This document shows positions 52,241 to 61,767 of a stretch of 64,000 bases of DNA, one piece after another. Location of the stretch: positions 62,001 through 126,000 of the forward strand of contig SAYS01000005.1 in the NCBI GenBank assembly GCA_004015825.1. Direction: 5' to 3'. The DNA comes from Halovenus amylolytica (GTDB lineage Archaea > Halobacteriota > Halobacteria > Halobacteriales > Haloarculaceae). Every line of letters begins with the position of its first letter. Position 1 is the first letter of the stretch. The notes beneath the pieces were generated by a model. The model worked only from the letters and a program-made list of their open reading frames with translations. It ran no database searches and was not told the origin of the DNA. The translations under genes and the position numbers were made by a program.

Positions 52241-52300
52241 ACACATCGGTACGTCCCTCTTGGGTTATTACTTTCGACCCGTCGGTTCTCGCCGAAACAG

Positions 52301-53353
52301 TCAGGCCGCGTCGTCCTCGTCGAAAAAGCCCTCGACGTCGTCCAGTTCGAGCACGAAATCCGGATCGAACGCCGACGCTGGTGTCTGGTAGCCGATCGGG
52401 ACCTCCCCTGTCTCGTCCAGGCGAGCCACCGCTGTCGTCGCGGCATCGACGGTGAGGGCGTACGGCTCCGGCGTCCGGAGGCGGGTCGTGACTGTTCGCT
52501 CACCGTCGCTCGCTTCGCCCCAGATCAGCGCCCGTCCGTGTTCGCGCTGCTGTTCCGATGGACCACTGGCGACTGTCCGGGCAGCCCACTGGAGACCTTC
52601 CTTGATCGGTCCGACATCGAGCAGCGACGTTGCGGGCGCACTCAGTCGGAGCGCGCGTGCGACAGAGTTGGACATCGGCGCGTACACCTCGATATTTTCA
52701 ATGCCAGTCGTGTAGTACGCCGTCGAGACATCACCCCATGGGATCCGAACGGCGTTGCGGGGCCCCTCACCGAAGTCGATCGTCCGGCGACTGGAGGCAA
52801 CGGGAACTTCGACCAGTTGGCCATCGCGTCGGATTTTCCCGCTACCGTCTGCCAGCTCGAGCGCCGAGGCGGCCGTCCCGCCCGAGATCGTACCGAGCGC
52901 ATCGAATCCGAGCCGAAGCTCGGTTGCCTCGGGGTGTCTCTCGTGGAGATGTCCGGCCACACAGTCGGTCGGAACCACATCGAAGCCGATACCCGGGAGG
53001 AGCATGCAGCCGGCCTTTTCGGCCTCGCGGTCACGCTCGGCGAGCTCCTCGAAGACGGGGAACTCGCCGGTGATGTCGAGGTAGTGGGTGCCCGTTTCCA
53101 GACAGGCATCCACGAGCGGGCCGTAGGTTTTGACGAAGGGGCCGGCGCAGTTGAGCAGGATATCGATATCGTCGAGATGGTCGACAGCGTCGGCGACTTC
53201 GAACACCCGGGTGTCGGCACCCAGCATCGCACCCAGCCCGCGGGTTTTGGTCCCGTTGCGGCCAGCCAGGACGACATCGAGGTCGCGGTCGACTGTTTCC
53301 CGCGCGATCAACTCTCCGGTGTAGCCGTACGCCCCGTAGATGAGGATGCTCAT
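52301..53353 (-). CDS. Saccharopine dehydrogenase-like/trans-acting enoyl reductase family oxidoreductase
   Basis: A 350-residue protein. The Rossmann start ILIYGAYGYTGELIARETV (GxxGxxG) binds NAD(P). LLNCAGPFVKTYGPLVDACLETGTHYLDITGE is the diagnostic segment shared by saccharopine-dehydrogenase-like proteins and mycobacterial trans-acting enoyl reductases. Lysine metabolism is unlikely; lipid-related reduction or an unknown substrate is more probable. No operon partner is seen. Confidence 0.87.
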   Translation of the reverse strand: MSILIYGAYGYTGELIARETVDRDLDVVLAGRNGTKTRGLGAMLGADTRVFEVADAVDHLDDIDILLNCAGPFVKTYGPLVDACLETGTHYLDITGEFPVFEELAERDREAEKAGCMLLPGIGFDVVPTDCVAGHLHERHPEATELRLGFDALGTISGGTAASALELADGSGKIRRDGQLVEVPVASSRRTIDFGEGPRNAVRIPWGDVSTAYYTTGIENIEVYAPMSNSVARALRLSAPATSLLDVGPIKEGLQWAARTVASGPSEQQREHGRALIWGEASDGERTVTTRLRTPEPYALTVDAATTAVARLDETGEVPIGYQTPASAFDPDFVLELDDVEGFFDEDDAA

Positions 53354-53405
53354 AGCTGTGGTATGCAGCTATACTGTCATTAATGGATCGTATTCTGGTG
53401 GACTG

Positions 53406-53873
53406 TCACTCGACAACATCCGCGACTGTCGCCTCGGAACACACTACGAGCGTCTCGGGTGCGATCGGGAAGACAGCGTTCGGGGACCCTGCCGCAGCCC
53501 AGACCGTCTCGAACTCCGTGAGCGTCTCGTCGAGATAGACGGGGACAGACTCGTCGTGACAGAACGGCGGAATGCCACCGATCTCGTAGCCGAGCGTCGC
53601 CTCGATTTCGTCAGGGTCGGCCATTCGCGCGGTGTGAACACCCCGAAGCGTCGCGAGTTTTCGCGTATCGACGGTATTCGCGCCGCTCGTGACGACGACG
53701 AGTAACTGATCGGCCATAAATACGAGTGAACTCGCTATCTGGGCCGTGTCACAGCCGATGGCGTCGGCAGCGTCGGCGGCCGTCTCCGTTCCCGCTGGAA
53801 ACTCCTCGATCGAAAGATCGAGATCGTGGGTTCGTTTCGCCCGGTCTTCGAACTGTCTGGTACCCTCGTCCAT
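53406..53873 (-). CDS. YbaK/ProX-type aminoacyl-tRNA deacylase
   Basis: A 155-residue protein of the YbaK/EbsC family, with EEFPAGTETAADAADAIGCDTAQIASSLVF, VVTSGANTVDTRKLATLRG and GYEIGGIPPFCHD. These match the editing domain that removes mischarged amino acids from tRNA. The usual lysine in KTLVF is replaced by serine (SSLVF), so deacylation may be altered. It ends two bases after the stop-proximal HalX gene start is left behind on the same strand, so they may share a transcript. Confidence 0.87.
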   Translation of the reverse strand: MDEGTRQFEDRAKRTHDLDLSIEEFPAGTETAADAADAIGCDTAQIASSLVFMADQLLVVVTSGANTVDTRKLATLRGVHTARMADPDEIEATLGYEIGGIPPFCHDESVPVYLDETLTEFETVWAAAGSPNAVFPIAPETLVVCSEATVADVVE

Positions 53874-53875
53874 AG

Positions 53876-54433
53876 TTATAGATACAGATCGACCTGTTCG
53901 ATATTCAGTGTGTCCTCCATCTCCTGAATCTCCGCCTCTAGCTGCTCGATATCTGCTTCGAGACGCTGGTATTTCTCACTCTCTGCGAGTTCTCGTCCGG
54001 AGAGTTCGACTTCCAGTACGTTCCGTTTGAGTTTCAGCGAACTCAGTTCCTGCATCTGCTCGTTGTACTCCGAGATCGTCAACGCCCGTTCGACAACCGC
54101 GATCAACTGATCCCTGTCGACTGGTTTGACGACGTAGTCGTCGAGATCCATATCAGCGATCTCGAAATCCGGATCGACAGCTGTGAGCATGACGACCCGA
54201 CAGTCGAGCCCCCGTTTGCGGATCTCCGTTAACACTTCGTCACCGGTCATCCCCGGCATTCGACGGTCGAGCAACACGACGTCGGTCTCCTCGTCGACGG
54301 TCTGAAGGGCTGTTTCACCGCTGAGCGCGATCTCCGTCTCGTAATCACCGCTCAGTCGGAGGTCGTACGTGTTGGCGACTCGCTCTTCGTCGTCCACTAT
54401 CAGGACCTGCGGGAGATCCGTCGCAGATGTCAC
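53876..54433 (-). CDS. HalX response regulator
   Basis: A 185-residue protein. Residues 8-120 are a receiver: VLIVDDEERVANTY with the acidic pair, VVLLDRRMPGMTGDEV with the phosphoacceptor Asp, and DDYVVKPVDRDQL with the conserved Lys. Residues 120-185 are the HalX domain, helical and coiled (LSSLKLKRNVLEVELSGRELAE). The cognate kinase is not adjacent. The ybaK-like gene follows within 3 bases, so both are likely one transcript. Confidence 0.92.
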   Translation of the reverse strand: MTSATDLPQVLIVDDEERVANTYDLRLSGDYETEIALSGETALQTVDEETDVVLLDRRMPGMTGDEVLTEIRKRGLDCRVVMLTAVDPDFEIADMDLDDYVVKPVDRDQLIAVVERALTISEYNEQMQELSSLKLKRNVLEVELSGRELAESEKYQRLEADIEQLEAEIQEMEDTLNIEQVDLYL

Positions 54434-54582
54434 ACGTACACCTCAGCATCGGGTCCAATTATAATCATACGGTTTCAGGCCGGCACAGGACAGTGATCTG
54501 ATAGTATCCTCCTGAGTGATAATCTGACTGATTCCATACGTAAGATAGATAATTAGTCTATATTACAGCTATTCGAATCACA

Positions 54583-54588
54583 TTTATT
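54583..54588 (+). promoter_or_regulatory. TATA box of the pilin-like gene
   Basis: TTTATT is 25-30 bases before ATG 54613, so the ATG rather than GTG 54592 is the likely leaderless start. Confidence 0.5.
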
Positions 54589-54612
54589 TGCGTGTCTGCT
54601 ACTCGAACACAG

Positions 54613-55134
54613 ATGGGTATAACAGCTGCATCCCGGTCCCGCGCAGTATCCGAACTGCTCGGAGTCGTCGTTCTCATCGGGATGACGCTTCTCGTAACAG
54701 TCGCACTCGGAGCAGGCGTGATGCTTATCTCACAGCAAGAAGCAGATCAGACAGCGGACATCGGGTTCACACATCTCGGTGACCGGCTAGTTATCAACTA
54801 CAACGACGGGACGGATCGGCCGGCCGGCAGGCTCTACGTCGACGGACCGGAGAACAACGTCTCCTGGGCGGAGCTCTCCGACGACCTCGGCCCGGAGGGG
54901 ATGGTCGAGCAAGGCGCCTTCCTCGAAGTCGGGCCAGAAACCGCCTACGGCTCGGGGGTCAGTGAAGAGGCGACGTTCGATATCGTCTACTTCACGGGGT
55001 CAGGGGAGCGGTTCGTCCTCGCAACCTGGAACGAAGTCGACGAGGAGGCCGACACCCCTACCGGCCCGGACGGACCCGGAGGACCCGATGGTCCGGACGG
55101 TCCAGGAGGACCGGAGGAACCTGAGAGTCCGTGA
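54613..55134 (+). CDS. Type IV pilin-like protein with collagen-like C-terminal tail
   Basis: A 173-residue secreted-type protein. MGITAASRSRAVSELLGVV includes the short positive leader and the hydrophobic helix VVVLIGMTLLVTVALGAGVMLI of archaeal pilins (class III signal; cleavage presumably by PibD/FlaK before the helix). A beta-rich head follows (about 45-145). The last 25 residues are Gly-Pro/Asp triplet repeats (GPDGPGGPDGPDGPGGPEEP), a collagen-like tail, unusual for a pilin. It may be a pilus minor subunit or surface adhesin. It has its own promoter and ends just before rtcB on the other strand. Confidence 0.85.
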   Translation: MGITAASRSRAVSELLGVVVLIGMTLLVTVALGAGVMLISQQEADQTADIGFTHLGDRLVINYNDGTDRPAGRLYVDGPENNVSWAELSDDLGPEGMVEQGAFLEVGPETAYGSGVSEEATFDIVYFTGSGERFVLATWNEVDEEADTPTGPDGPGGPDGPDGPGGPEEPESP

Positions 55135-55166
55135 GGCTGTGACACAGGTCGGTGGAACTGGGCTGT

Positions 55167-56624
55167 TCAACCCTTGATGTTACAGACTGGATACGTGCGG
55201 GCGACACGGTCACCGATCCCGAGTGCGTCGGAAACTCCCACGACCTCGTCGACGTCCTTGTAGACGCCAGGGGCTTCCTCGGCGACAGTCGCGCCGCTTT
55301 CTGCTTTGACGTAGATGTGGTCCTGTTCTCTCAGGTCGTCCATCACGTCCTCGCCCCAGAACTCGTTTTTCGCCTGTGTACGTGACATGAGCCGCCCCGC
55401 GCCGTGGGCTGTCGAGCCGAAGGTCTCCGACAGGGAGTTCTCCCCACCGCGCAGGACGTAACTGCCCGCGCCCATACTCCCGGGGATGATGATCGGCTGT
55501 CCGACGTCACGGTAGACCGGTGGCAGTTCGGGACGGCCTGCGGGGAACGCCCGCGTCGCGCCCTTCCGGTGGACGAACACCTCCTTGTCTGTGCCGTCGA
55601 TGTCGTGAGTCTCCTTCTTTGCGATGTTGTGTGCCACGTCGTAGAGCAGTTCCATCCCCATCTCCTCGTGGTGTCGGTCGAAGACGTCGGCGAAAACCTC
55701 GCGAGTCTGGTGCATGATGAGCTGGCGGTTCACCCACGCGAAGTTGATCGCGGCACACATCGCACCGTAGTAATCCTCGGCCAACTGTGAGCCGGCGGGT
55801 GCAGCGGCGAGTTCCTTGTCGGGAAGCTGGTTCAACAGTCCCTGATGGGTCTGCTCGATCTCGCGAAGGTAGTCCGTACAGACCTGATGGCCCAGTCCGC
55901 GGGAGCCACAGTGAATCAGCACGACGATCTGGTCTTCTTCGAGGCCGAACTCTGTCGCGACGCCCTCGCGGAAGATATCGGTCACGCGCTGGACTTCGAG
56001 GAAGTGGTTCCCGCTGCCGAGGCTGCCGACCTGGTTTCGCCCGCGGTCTTTGGCCTTCTGGGAGACTTTCGACGGGTCGGCCTCCGGACGGAATCCCTCG
56101 TCCTCGCAGTGTGCGAGATCCGACTCGATCCCGTGGCCGTTCTCGACGGCCCACTCGACGCCACGGCGGAGAATCTCGTCGACCGGGGCGTCCTGGATGA
56201 CGCCGCCGCCACCGAGTCCCGTCGGGACGGCATCGAAGAGGGCGTTTACCAGTTCTTCCTCGTGGCCCTGGAGATCGCTGTACGTGAGATCCGTTTTCAG
56301 CATTCGCACGCCACAGTTGATGTCGTAGCCCACAGCTCCAGGGCTGATACAGCCGTTTTCGGCGTTGATCGCTGCAACCCCGCCGACCGGGAAGCCGTAG
56401 CCCTGGTGTCCGTCGGGCATGCAGACGGCGTACTTCTCGATACCGGGGAGGTGGGTCGTGTTTTTCAACTGCTCCAGCGTCTTGTCCTGTTTGATCTCCT
56501 CCAGTAGTGTCTCGCTGGCGAGCACGCGGGCCGGGACGCGCATCTGGCCCTCCTGTGGGATCTCCCAGACGTACTCGCGTACCTGTTCGAGTGTAACCTC
56601 GCCAGCGTCGAACGTTTTGGTCAT
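55167..56624 (-). CDS. rtcB: RNA-splicing ligase RtcB
   Basis: A 485-residue RtcB that joins 2',3'-cyclic phosphate and 5'-OH ends of tRNA exons with GTP and Mn. The metal-site segments GVRMLKTDL, GSLGSGNHFLEVQ and LIHCGSRGLGHQVCTDY, and the guanylylated histidine in FGSTAHGAGR (near 405), are intact. ATG 56624 (MTKTFDAGEVTLEQVR) is preferred to the longer frame that adds a nine-residue alien start. No archease gene is adjacent. Confidence 0.94.
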   Translation of the reverse strand: MTKTFDAGEVTLEQVREYVWEIPQEGQMRVPARVLASETLLEEIKQDKTLEQLKNTTHLPGIEKYAVCMPDGHQGYGFPVGGVAAINAENGCISPGAVGYDINCGVRMLKTDLTYSDLQGHEEELVNALFDAVPTGLGGGGVIQDAPVDEILRRGVEWAVENGHGIESDLAHCEDEGFRPEADPSKVSQKAKDRGRNQVGSLGSGNHFLEVQRVTDIFREGVATEFGLEEDQIVVLIHCGSRGLGHQVCTDYLREIEQTHQGLLNQLPDKELAAAPAGSQLAEDYYGAMCAAINFAWVNRQLIMHQTREVFADVFDRHHEEMGMELLYDVAHNIAKKETHDIDGTDKEVFVHRKGATRAFPAGRPELPPVYRDVGQPIIIPGSMGAGSYVLRGGENSLSETFGSTAHGAGRLMSRTQAKNEFWGEDVMDDLREQDHIYVKAESGATVAEEAPGVYKDVDEVVGVSDALGIGDRVARTYPVCNIKG

Positions 56625-56707
56625 GCCTGTTACTCCACCGGGCGCAGGCAAGAAAGGTTCGGAGCGACCGGCCGAGCAGCGGGCCGACGGATCGGGGAGT
56701 GCGCCAC

Positions 56708-56716
56708 AGTTATTGG
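56708..56716 (+). promoter_or_regulatory. TATA box of nnr
   Basis: AGTTATTGG is about 27 bases before ATG 56739, in favour of this start over GTG 56733. Confidence 0.4.
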
Positions 56717-56738
56717 AGAGACAGTCGAAGATGTGGAT

Positions 56739-58172
56739 ATGATTACAGGATCCGAAATGGCGGTCGTCGACGAGAACACCGCCGCCCTCGGCGTGTCACA
56801 GAAACAGTTGATGGAATCCAGTGGCAACGCGGTCGCCGAGACGGTCCGAGCGGTCGCCGACCAGGGTGACTCGATCACGATCATCGCCGGTCGGGGGAAC
56901 AACGGTGGCGACGCCTTCGTCGCTGCTCGCTTTCTCGAGGAGTTCGACGTGCAGGTCTTTCTGCTCGGTCGGGCAGATGCGATCGGAACCGAAATCGCCC
57001 GTGAAAACTGGGATGCACTCGAACTTGCAGACTGCGAGCGTCACGAGATCACCGACTCGACAGCACTCGACCGGGGCGAGTCGGAACTCGTCGTCGACGC
57101 GATGCTCGGGACCGGGATCAGCGGTCGACTCCGCGAACCAGCGGCGACAGCAGCCGAGATAATCAACGATGCAGACGCGACTGTCGTCTCTGTCGACGTC
57201 CCCTCGGGGATGAACGGGGAGACGGGGGAGTGTCCGCCCGGCACTGTCGACCCGGACCACATCGTCACCTTCCACGAGGCAAAACCGGGACTCGACGACC
57301 TCGATGCCGAGGTGACGGTCGCGGATATCGGCATCCCGGACGCTGCAGAGGCGTTCGTCGAACGCGGTGATCTGCAGCGCATTACACGACGGCCGGACAG
57401 CCACAAGGGGGATCACGGCGAGGTGCTCGTCATCGGTGGTGGTCCCTACACCGGGGCGCCAGCGCTCGCCGCCCAGGCCGCACTCCGGGCAGGGGCCGAT
57501 CTGGTTCGTGTCACCTGCCCCACCTCCGTCGCCCACGAGGTCCAGGGTTACAGCGAGAATCTGATCCTCCGGCCGGTCGAGGGCCGGGAGCTGATCCCCG
57601 GCCACGTCGGCCAGGTCATGGAGTTTGCCGCCCAGCACGACACGCTGGTGATCGGTCCGGGCCTGGGCGCGAACGAGGCGACGCTCGAAGCCGCTGAGGC
57701 AATCTTGAAAGGGTTCGACGGCACTGCCGTCGTCGACGCGGATCCACTCCAGATCGTGCCAGGGCTGGAAACAGAGGCGACGCTGATCTGTACGCCCCAC
57801 CAGGGCGAACTGGTGAAGATGGGTGGCCCGGAACACGATGACTGGCGCGAGCGCAAAGCGGCGGTCGCCGACTTTGCGGGAGAACTGGGGCACACACTGC
57901 TCGTCAAGGGGATGTACGATATTCTCTCGAACGGGGAGCGAACGCGAGTGAACCGGACCGGGAATCCGGGAATGACCGTCGGCGGAACCGGCGATATCCT
58001 CGCTGGTGTCACCGGAGCGCTCGCCGCCGTGCAGGAGCCGATCCACGCAGCCGGACTCGGAGCCTACGTGACGGGCCGGGCTGGCGATATCGTCGCCGAC
58101 GAGCGAGGCCACGGGCTGGTCGCGACGGATCTCATCGACGCGATCCCGGCTGCGATGCGCCGGGAATCGTAA
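56739..58172 (+). CDS. nnr: Bifunctional NAD(P)H-hydrate epimerase/dehydratase
   Basis: A 477-residue fusion. Residues 1-215 form the YjeF N-terminal epimerase (GRGNNGGDAFVAAR, VDAMLGTGISG). Residues about 225-477 form the ATP- or ADP-dependent dehydratase (LVIGPGLGANEATLEAAE, GNPGMTVGGTGDILAGVTGAL). The enzyme repairs NAD(P)HX to NAD(P)H. The fusion is common in archaea and bacteria. The promoter is separated from rtcB, which is divergent. Confidence 0.94.
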   Translation: MITGSEMAVVDENTAALGVSQKQLMESSGNAVAETVRAVADQGDSITIIAGRGNNGGDAFVAARFLEEFDVQVFLLGRADAIGTEIARENWDALELADCERHEITDSTALDRGESELVVDAMLGTGISGRLREPAATAAEIINDADATVVSVDVPSGMNGETGECPPGTVDPDHIVTFHEAKPGLDDLDAEVTVADIGIPDAAEAFVERGDLQRITRRPDSHKGDHGEVLVIGGGPYTGAPALAAQAALRAGADLVRVTCPTSVAHEVQGYSENLILRPVEGRELIPGHVGQVMEFAAQHDTLVIGPGLGANEATLEAAEAILKGFDGTAVVDADPLQIVPGLETEATLICTPHQGELVKMGGPEHDDWRERKAAVADFAGELGHTLLVKGMYDILSNGERTRVNRTGNPGMTVGGTGDILAGVTGALAAVQEPIHAAGLGAYVTGRAGDIVADERGHGLVATDLIDAIPAAMRRES

Positions 58173-58192
58173 TCGAAGGACTGCTCCGACGA

Positions 58193-58201
58193 GCTTAATC
58201 G
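58193..58201 (+). promoter_or_regulatory. TATA box of lhr
   Basis: GCTTAATCG is about 27 bases before ATG 58224, which fits a leaderless mRNA. Confidence 0.4.
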
Positions 58202-58223
58202 GCAGAAGACCAACTAATGGGTG

Positions 58224-61067
58224 ATGAGCGATGGCGAGTTGCGCCACGGGGCAGCTGCGTTCGCGAACCTCGGCAACGAACTCCGCGAGGCCCTCTCCGA
58301 ACGCGGATTCGACGCACCGACGGAGCCACAGCGCCGCGCGTTGCCCGCGCTCTCCGCCGGGAAGAACGTCCTCGCCATCGCACCAACGGGCAGCGGCAAG
58401 ACCGAGACCGCAATGTTGCCCGTTTTCGACGCCCTCGTCGGGGAGGAACGGTTCGGGATCGGCGCGCTCTACATTACACCGCTACGGGCGCTGAACCGCG
58501 ACATGCGCGAGCGCCTGGAGTGGTGGGGCGAGACGCTCGACCTCGATATCGATGTCCGCCACGGCGATACGACCGACTACCAGCGCCAGAAACAGGCCAA
58601 CGATCCGCCGGACGTGCTCGTGACCACACCCGAGACGCTGCAGGCGATGCTCACGGGCAAGAAGCTTCGAGTCGCGCTCGAAGACGTCGAGCACGTCGTC
58701 GTCGACGAGATCCACGAACTCGCAGTGTCGAAACGTGGGGCACAGCTCGCGATCGGTCTCGAACGACTCCGGGAACTCGCAGGCCCATTCCAGCGGATCG
58801 GTCTCTCCGCGACGGTCCACGACCCCGAGGAGATCGGCCGGCTGCTGACCGGTGATCGACCGTTCGAGGTCGCCGAAGTGGCTGTCGGCAGCGCACTCGA
58901 TGTGACTGTTCGCTCCCCGACACTCGAAGAGACGGATCGGCAGATCGCACAGGAGCTGGTGACCGAGCCCGAGATTGCGAGTCACGTCCGGGTCATCGAC
59001 GAGATTGTCTCCGAAAACGACGCGACGCTAGTGTTCGTCAACACCCGACAGACGGCGGAAGCACTCGGCTCCCGGCTCAAGGAGTACGGTACCGACGTCG
59101 GTGTCCACCACGGCTCGCTCGCCAAGGAGTCCCGTATCGAGATCGAGTCGGATTTCAAGCAGGGTGAACTCGACGCTTTGCTCTGTACGTCCTCGATGGA
59201 GCTGGGAATCGACGTGGGCCACGTCGACCACGTCGTCCAGTACAACAGCCCGCGGCAGGTCGCACGCCTGCTCCAGCGGATCGGCCGGGCTGGCCACCGC
59301 GAGGGCAGCATTTCTGAGGGGACGATCGTCGCCAGCCATCCCGACGACGTGCTGGAGTCGATGGTGATCGCCCGCCGCGCGAAGGGGGGTGACGTCGAGC
59401 CGGCAGCCCTCCACTACGGCAGTCTCGACACGGTCGCAAACCAGATCGCGGGACTCGTCATGGACGACGGCGAGATACAGGCTGCCAGAGCGTACGAAAT
59501 CGTCACCAGAGCCTACCCCTTCCAGGATCTCGAACGGGAGCAGTTCAAACAGATTATCCGGGAACTCGCGGACAATCGGGTGCTCTGGCTCGAAGAGGAC
59601 GAGGACCGACTGGAGAAACGCCGTGGGACCTGGCAGTACTTCTACCGAAATCTCTCGATGATTCCAGACGAGGCGACCTACGACGTGGAGGATGTCGCCA
59701 GCGGGAAACAGGTCGGAACACTCGACGAACGGTTCGTCGTCAACTTCGCCGAACCCGGCGAAATATTCATCCAGCGCGGCGAGATGTGGCGGATCACCGA
59801 ACTCGACGACGAAGAGGAGGTCGTCACAGTCTCGCCGATCGAAGACCCAGCAGGTGAGGTGCCATCCTGGAGCGGGCAGGAGATCCCGGTCCCCAGAGAG
59901 GTGGCACAGGGTGTCGGTGAACTCCGCGACGTGGCGGGCCACCAACTGGACTCTGGTGCGGACTCCGAGGCAGTCGCTCGTGACCTCCAACGGCGGTACG
60001 ACTTCGAGACCGAGACGATCGTTGCCGGACTTGAGCAACTCGAAGACCACGCGACGACCGGTCACCCCCTCGCGACTGCCGATCGGATTCTCGTCGAGTT
60101 CAGTGCCGGATCGATCGTCGTCAACGCCTGTTTCGGACACAAGATAAACGAGACGCTCGGCCGCGTCCTCGCGGCCCTGCTCGGGCAACAGACCGGCTCC
60201 AGTGTCGGAATGGAGATCGATCCCTACCGGATCGAACTCGACGTGCCCCACGGGATCGCTGCGACCGACGTCGTCCAGGTACTCGAAGAAACAGATCCCG
60301 ACCACGTGCGTGGACTGATCGAACTCAGTCTGAAAAACGCAGACGCGCTCAAGTTCAAACTCGCACAGGTCGCGACGACTTTCGGCGCGCTCAAGCGGTG
60401 GCAGGGCTCTGGAAGCGCTCGCTTTGGAAAGCGTCGTCTGCTCGAAGCACTGGCGGAGACACCGATCTACGAGGAAGCGCTCCGGGAGCTGATTCACGAG
60501 GAACTCTCGATCGGGGGTACGAGCGACGTACTGGAAGCAATCCAGTCCGAGGAGATCGACATCGAGACTGTCGGCGAACATACGCCACTTGGAACTGGCG
60601 GCAGAGGGTCGGGCACGGAGCTTTTGACGCCGGAAAACGCCGACGCGAGCGTGATCAAGACGGTCAAAGAGCGCTTACAGAACGACCGGGTGATCCTGTT
60701 CTGTCTGCACTGTCAGGACTGGCAACGGACGAAAGCGGTCAACCGGGTCGACGACCAGCCTGCCTGTCCGAACTGCGAGTCGACCCAGGTTGCCGCGCTC
60801 AATCCCTGGGACGAGGAGACGATCACAGCAGTACGAGCCGAACAGAAGGACGACGAACAGGAGAAACGTACAGAGCGTGCCTACCAGGCCGCGAGTCTCG
60901 TCCAGAGCCACGGCAAGCGGGCAGTGATCGCACTCGCTGCACGGGGTGTGGGGCCGCACAACGCTGCCAGGATTATAAACAAACTGCGGGAGAACGAAGA
61001 CGAGTTCTACCGAGATATTCTCACGCGTGAACGTGAGTACGCCAGGACGCGGTCGTTCTGGGAGTAG
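58224..61067 (+). CDS. lhr: Lhr-type superfamily 2 helicase
   Basis: A 947-residue large helicase. AIAPTGSGKTETAMLPVFDAL (Walker A) at about 50, VVVDEIHELAVSKRGAQLAIGLERL (DEIH box), LSATVHDP (motif III), then LVFVNTRQTAEALGSRL and QRIGRAGHREGS (motif VI) span the two RecA cores to about 390. The Lhr winged-helix and core domains follow to about 800, and a C-terminal cysteine site lies at FCLHCQDWQRT...CPNCES (about 830-860), with basic helical end. It corresponds to the archaeal Lhr2-like group, active on DNA forks or in RNA contexts. The length is typical. Confidence 0.93.
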   Translation: MSDGELRHGAAAFANLGNELREALSERGFDAPTEPQRRALPALSAGKNVLAIAPTGSGKTETAMLPVFDALVGEERFGIGALYITPLRALNRDMRERLEWWGETLDLDIDVRHGDTTDYQRQKQANDPPDVLVTTPETLQAMLTGKKLRVALEDVEHVVVDEIHELAVSKRGAQLAIGLERLRELAGPFQRIGLSATVHDPEEIGRLLTGDRPFEVAEVAVGSALDVTVRSPTLEETDRQIAQELVTEPEIASHVRVIDEIVSENDATLVFVNTRQTAEALGSRLKEYGTDVGVHHGSLAKESRIEIESDFKQGELDALLCTSSMELGIDVGHVDHVVQYNSPRQVARLLQRIGRAGHREGSISEGTIVASHPDDVLESMVIARRAKGGDVEPAALHYGSLDTVANQIAGLVMDDGEIQAARAYEIVTRAYPFQDLEREQFKQIIRELADNRVLWLEEDEDRLEKRRGTWQYFYRNLSMIPDEATYDVEDVASGKQVGTLDERFVVNFAEPGEIFIQRGEMWRITELDDEEEVVTVSPIEDPAGEVPSWSGQEIPVPREVAQGVGELRDVAGHQLDSGADSEAVARDLQRRYDFETETIVAGLEQLEDHATTGHPLATADRILVEFSAGSIVVNACFGHKINETLGRVLAALLGQQTGSSVGMEIDPYRIELDVPHGIAATDVVQVLEETDPDHVRGLIELSLKNADALKFKLAQVATTFGALKRWQGSGSARFGKRRLLEALAETPIYEEALRELIHEELSIGGTSDVLEAIQSEEIDIETVGEHTPLGTGGRGSGTELLTPENADASVIKTVKERLQNDRVILFCLHCQDWQRTKAVNRVDDQPACPNCESTQVAALNPWDEETITAVRAEQKDDEQEKRTERAYQAASLVQSHGKRAVIALAARGVGPHNAARIINKLRENEDEFYRDILTREREYARTRSFWE

Positions 61068-61091
61068 TCGGTGGCGAGGGAGTTGGGGCTC

Positions 61092-61697
61092 CTACTCGAC
61101 TGAGAATGTCAGCCGCTGGCTGTCGCCGAAGATCGTCAGCTTTTGAATTACTTCGGCAACTTCGACACCGGACGGGAGCTGTTCGACCAGGGTCACGACT
61201 CGCGCACGCCGGTCCGGCTCGATCTCGACCTGTCGGATGTGACAGCCTGGCCCGAGTTGTGAGGGATCGACCGAGAGCTTGGAGGGCTGGTAGGTGTAGT
61301 CGTCGGTCCCGATGAATCGTGTTCGGGAGGGACGCCACTTGATCGAATGTCGTCCGGTGTTTTCCAGATCGAACGTCGCAATCGAACGGGTTTCCTCTGG
61401 GTCGTGACCGAGGCCGAGCTGGTGATCGTAGACGTACTCGTGGATGTCGACCCGGGGAACACCGACCAGTGTCGCAGTGATCGACTCCGAGTCGACTGTC
61501 ACCGAGCGACCAGCGTCGGCGAGATCGGCGACCGTCCCTGCTCCAGAGCCTGATGTACCTGAACCGCGGGATCTGGCAGGTGAATCTCGTTCTCCGGACC
61601 TCAACGAGGGGTCCTCCGCCGAGCGAGCCTGTGACCGATCCAGGTTGTACTCGGAACTGTGATACCGTTCGATATCACTCCCATCCTCGTCTCTCAT
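61092..61697 (-). CDS. Uncharacterised haloarchaeal beta-rich protein
   Basis: A 201-residue protein started at MRDEDGSDIERYHSSEYNL. The first 60 residues are polar and disordered; the rest is beta-rich (ESITATLVGVPRVDIHEYVYD, RSIATFDLENTGRHSIKWRPSRTRFIGTD), resembling an immunoglobulin-like or DUF4352-like domain without a signal peptide. It converges on lhr. A second minus-strand gene begins upstream, making a likely pair. Confidence 0.7.
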   Translation of the reverse strand: MRDEDGSDIERYHSSEYNLDRSQARSAEDPSLRSGERDSPARSRGSGTSGSGAGTVADLADAGRSVTVDSESITATLVGVPRVDIHEYVYDHQLGLGHDPEETRSIATFDLENTGRHSIKWRPSRTRFIGTDDYTYQPSKLSVDPSQLGPGCHIRQVEIEPDRRARVVTLVEQLPSGVEVAEVIQKLTIFGDSQRLTFSVE

Positions 61698-61767
61698 CGA
61701 GTGAACCTTCACACGAGCAGTATGAATAGCCTTCGGTGGGTGTAGCGCGTCGGGAACAGCCACCCGG

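Noticed and set aside
54973-55134. GGTCC/GGACC triplet repeats as a possible DNA repeat or CRISPR-like array
   Set aside because: They encode the Gly-Pro-Asp tail in frame, with no spacers; a protein-level repeat explains them.
56796-58247. 483-codon minus-strand frame opposite nnr
   Set aside because: Antisense to a clearly conserved bifunctional enzyme, with arginine/valine-rich composition typical of a shadow frame.
59028-60581. 517-codon minus-strand frame opposite lhr
   Set aside because: Shadow of the helicase coding strand; no independent start, promoter or domain.
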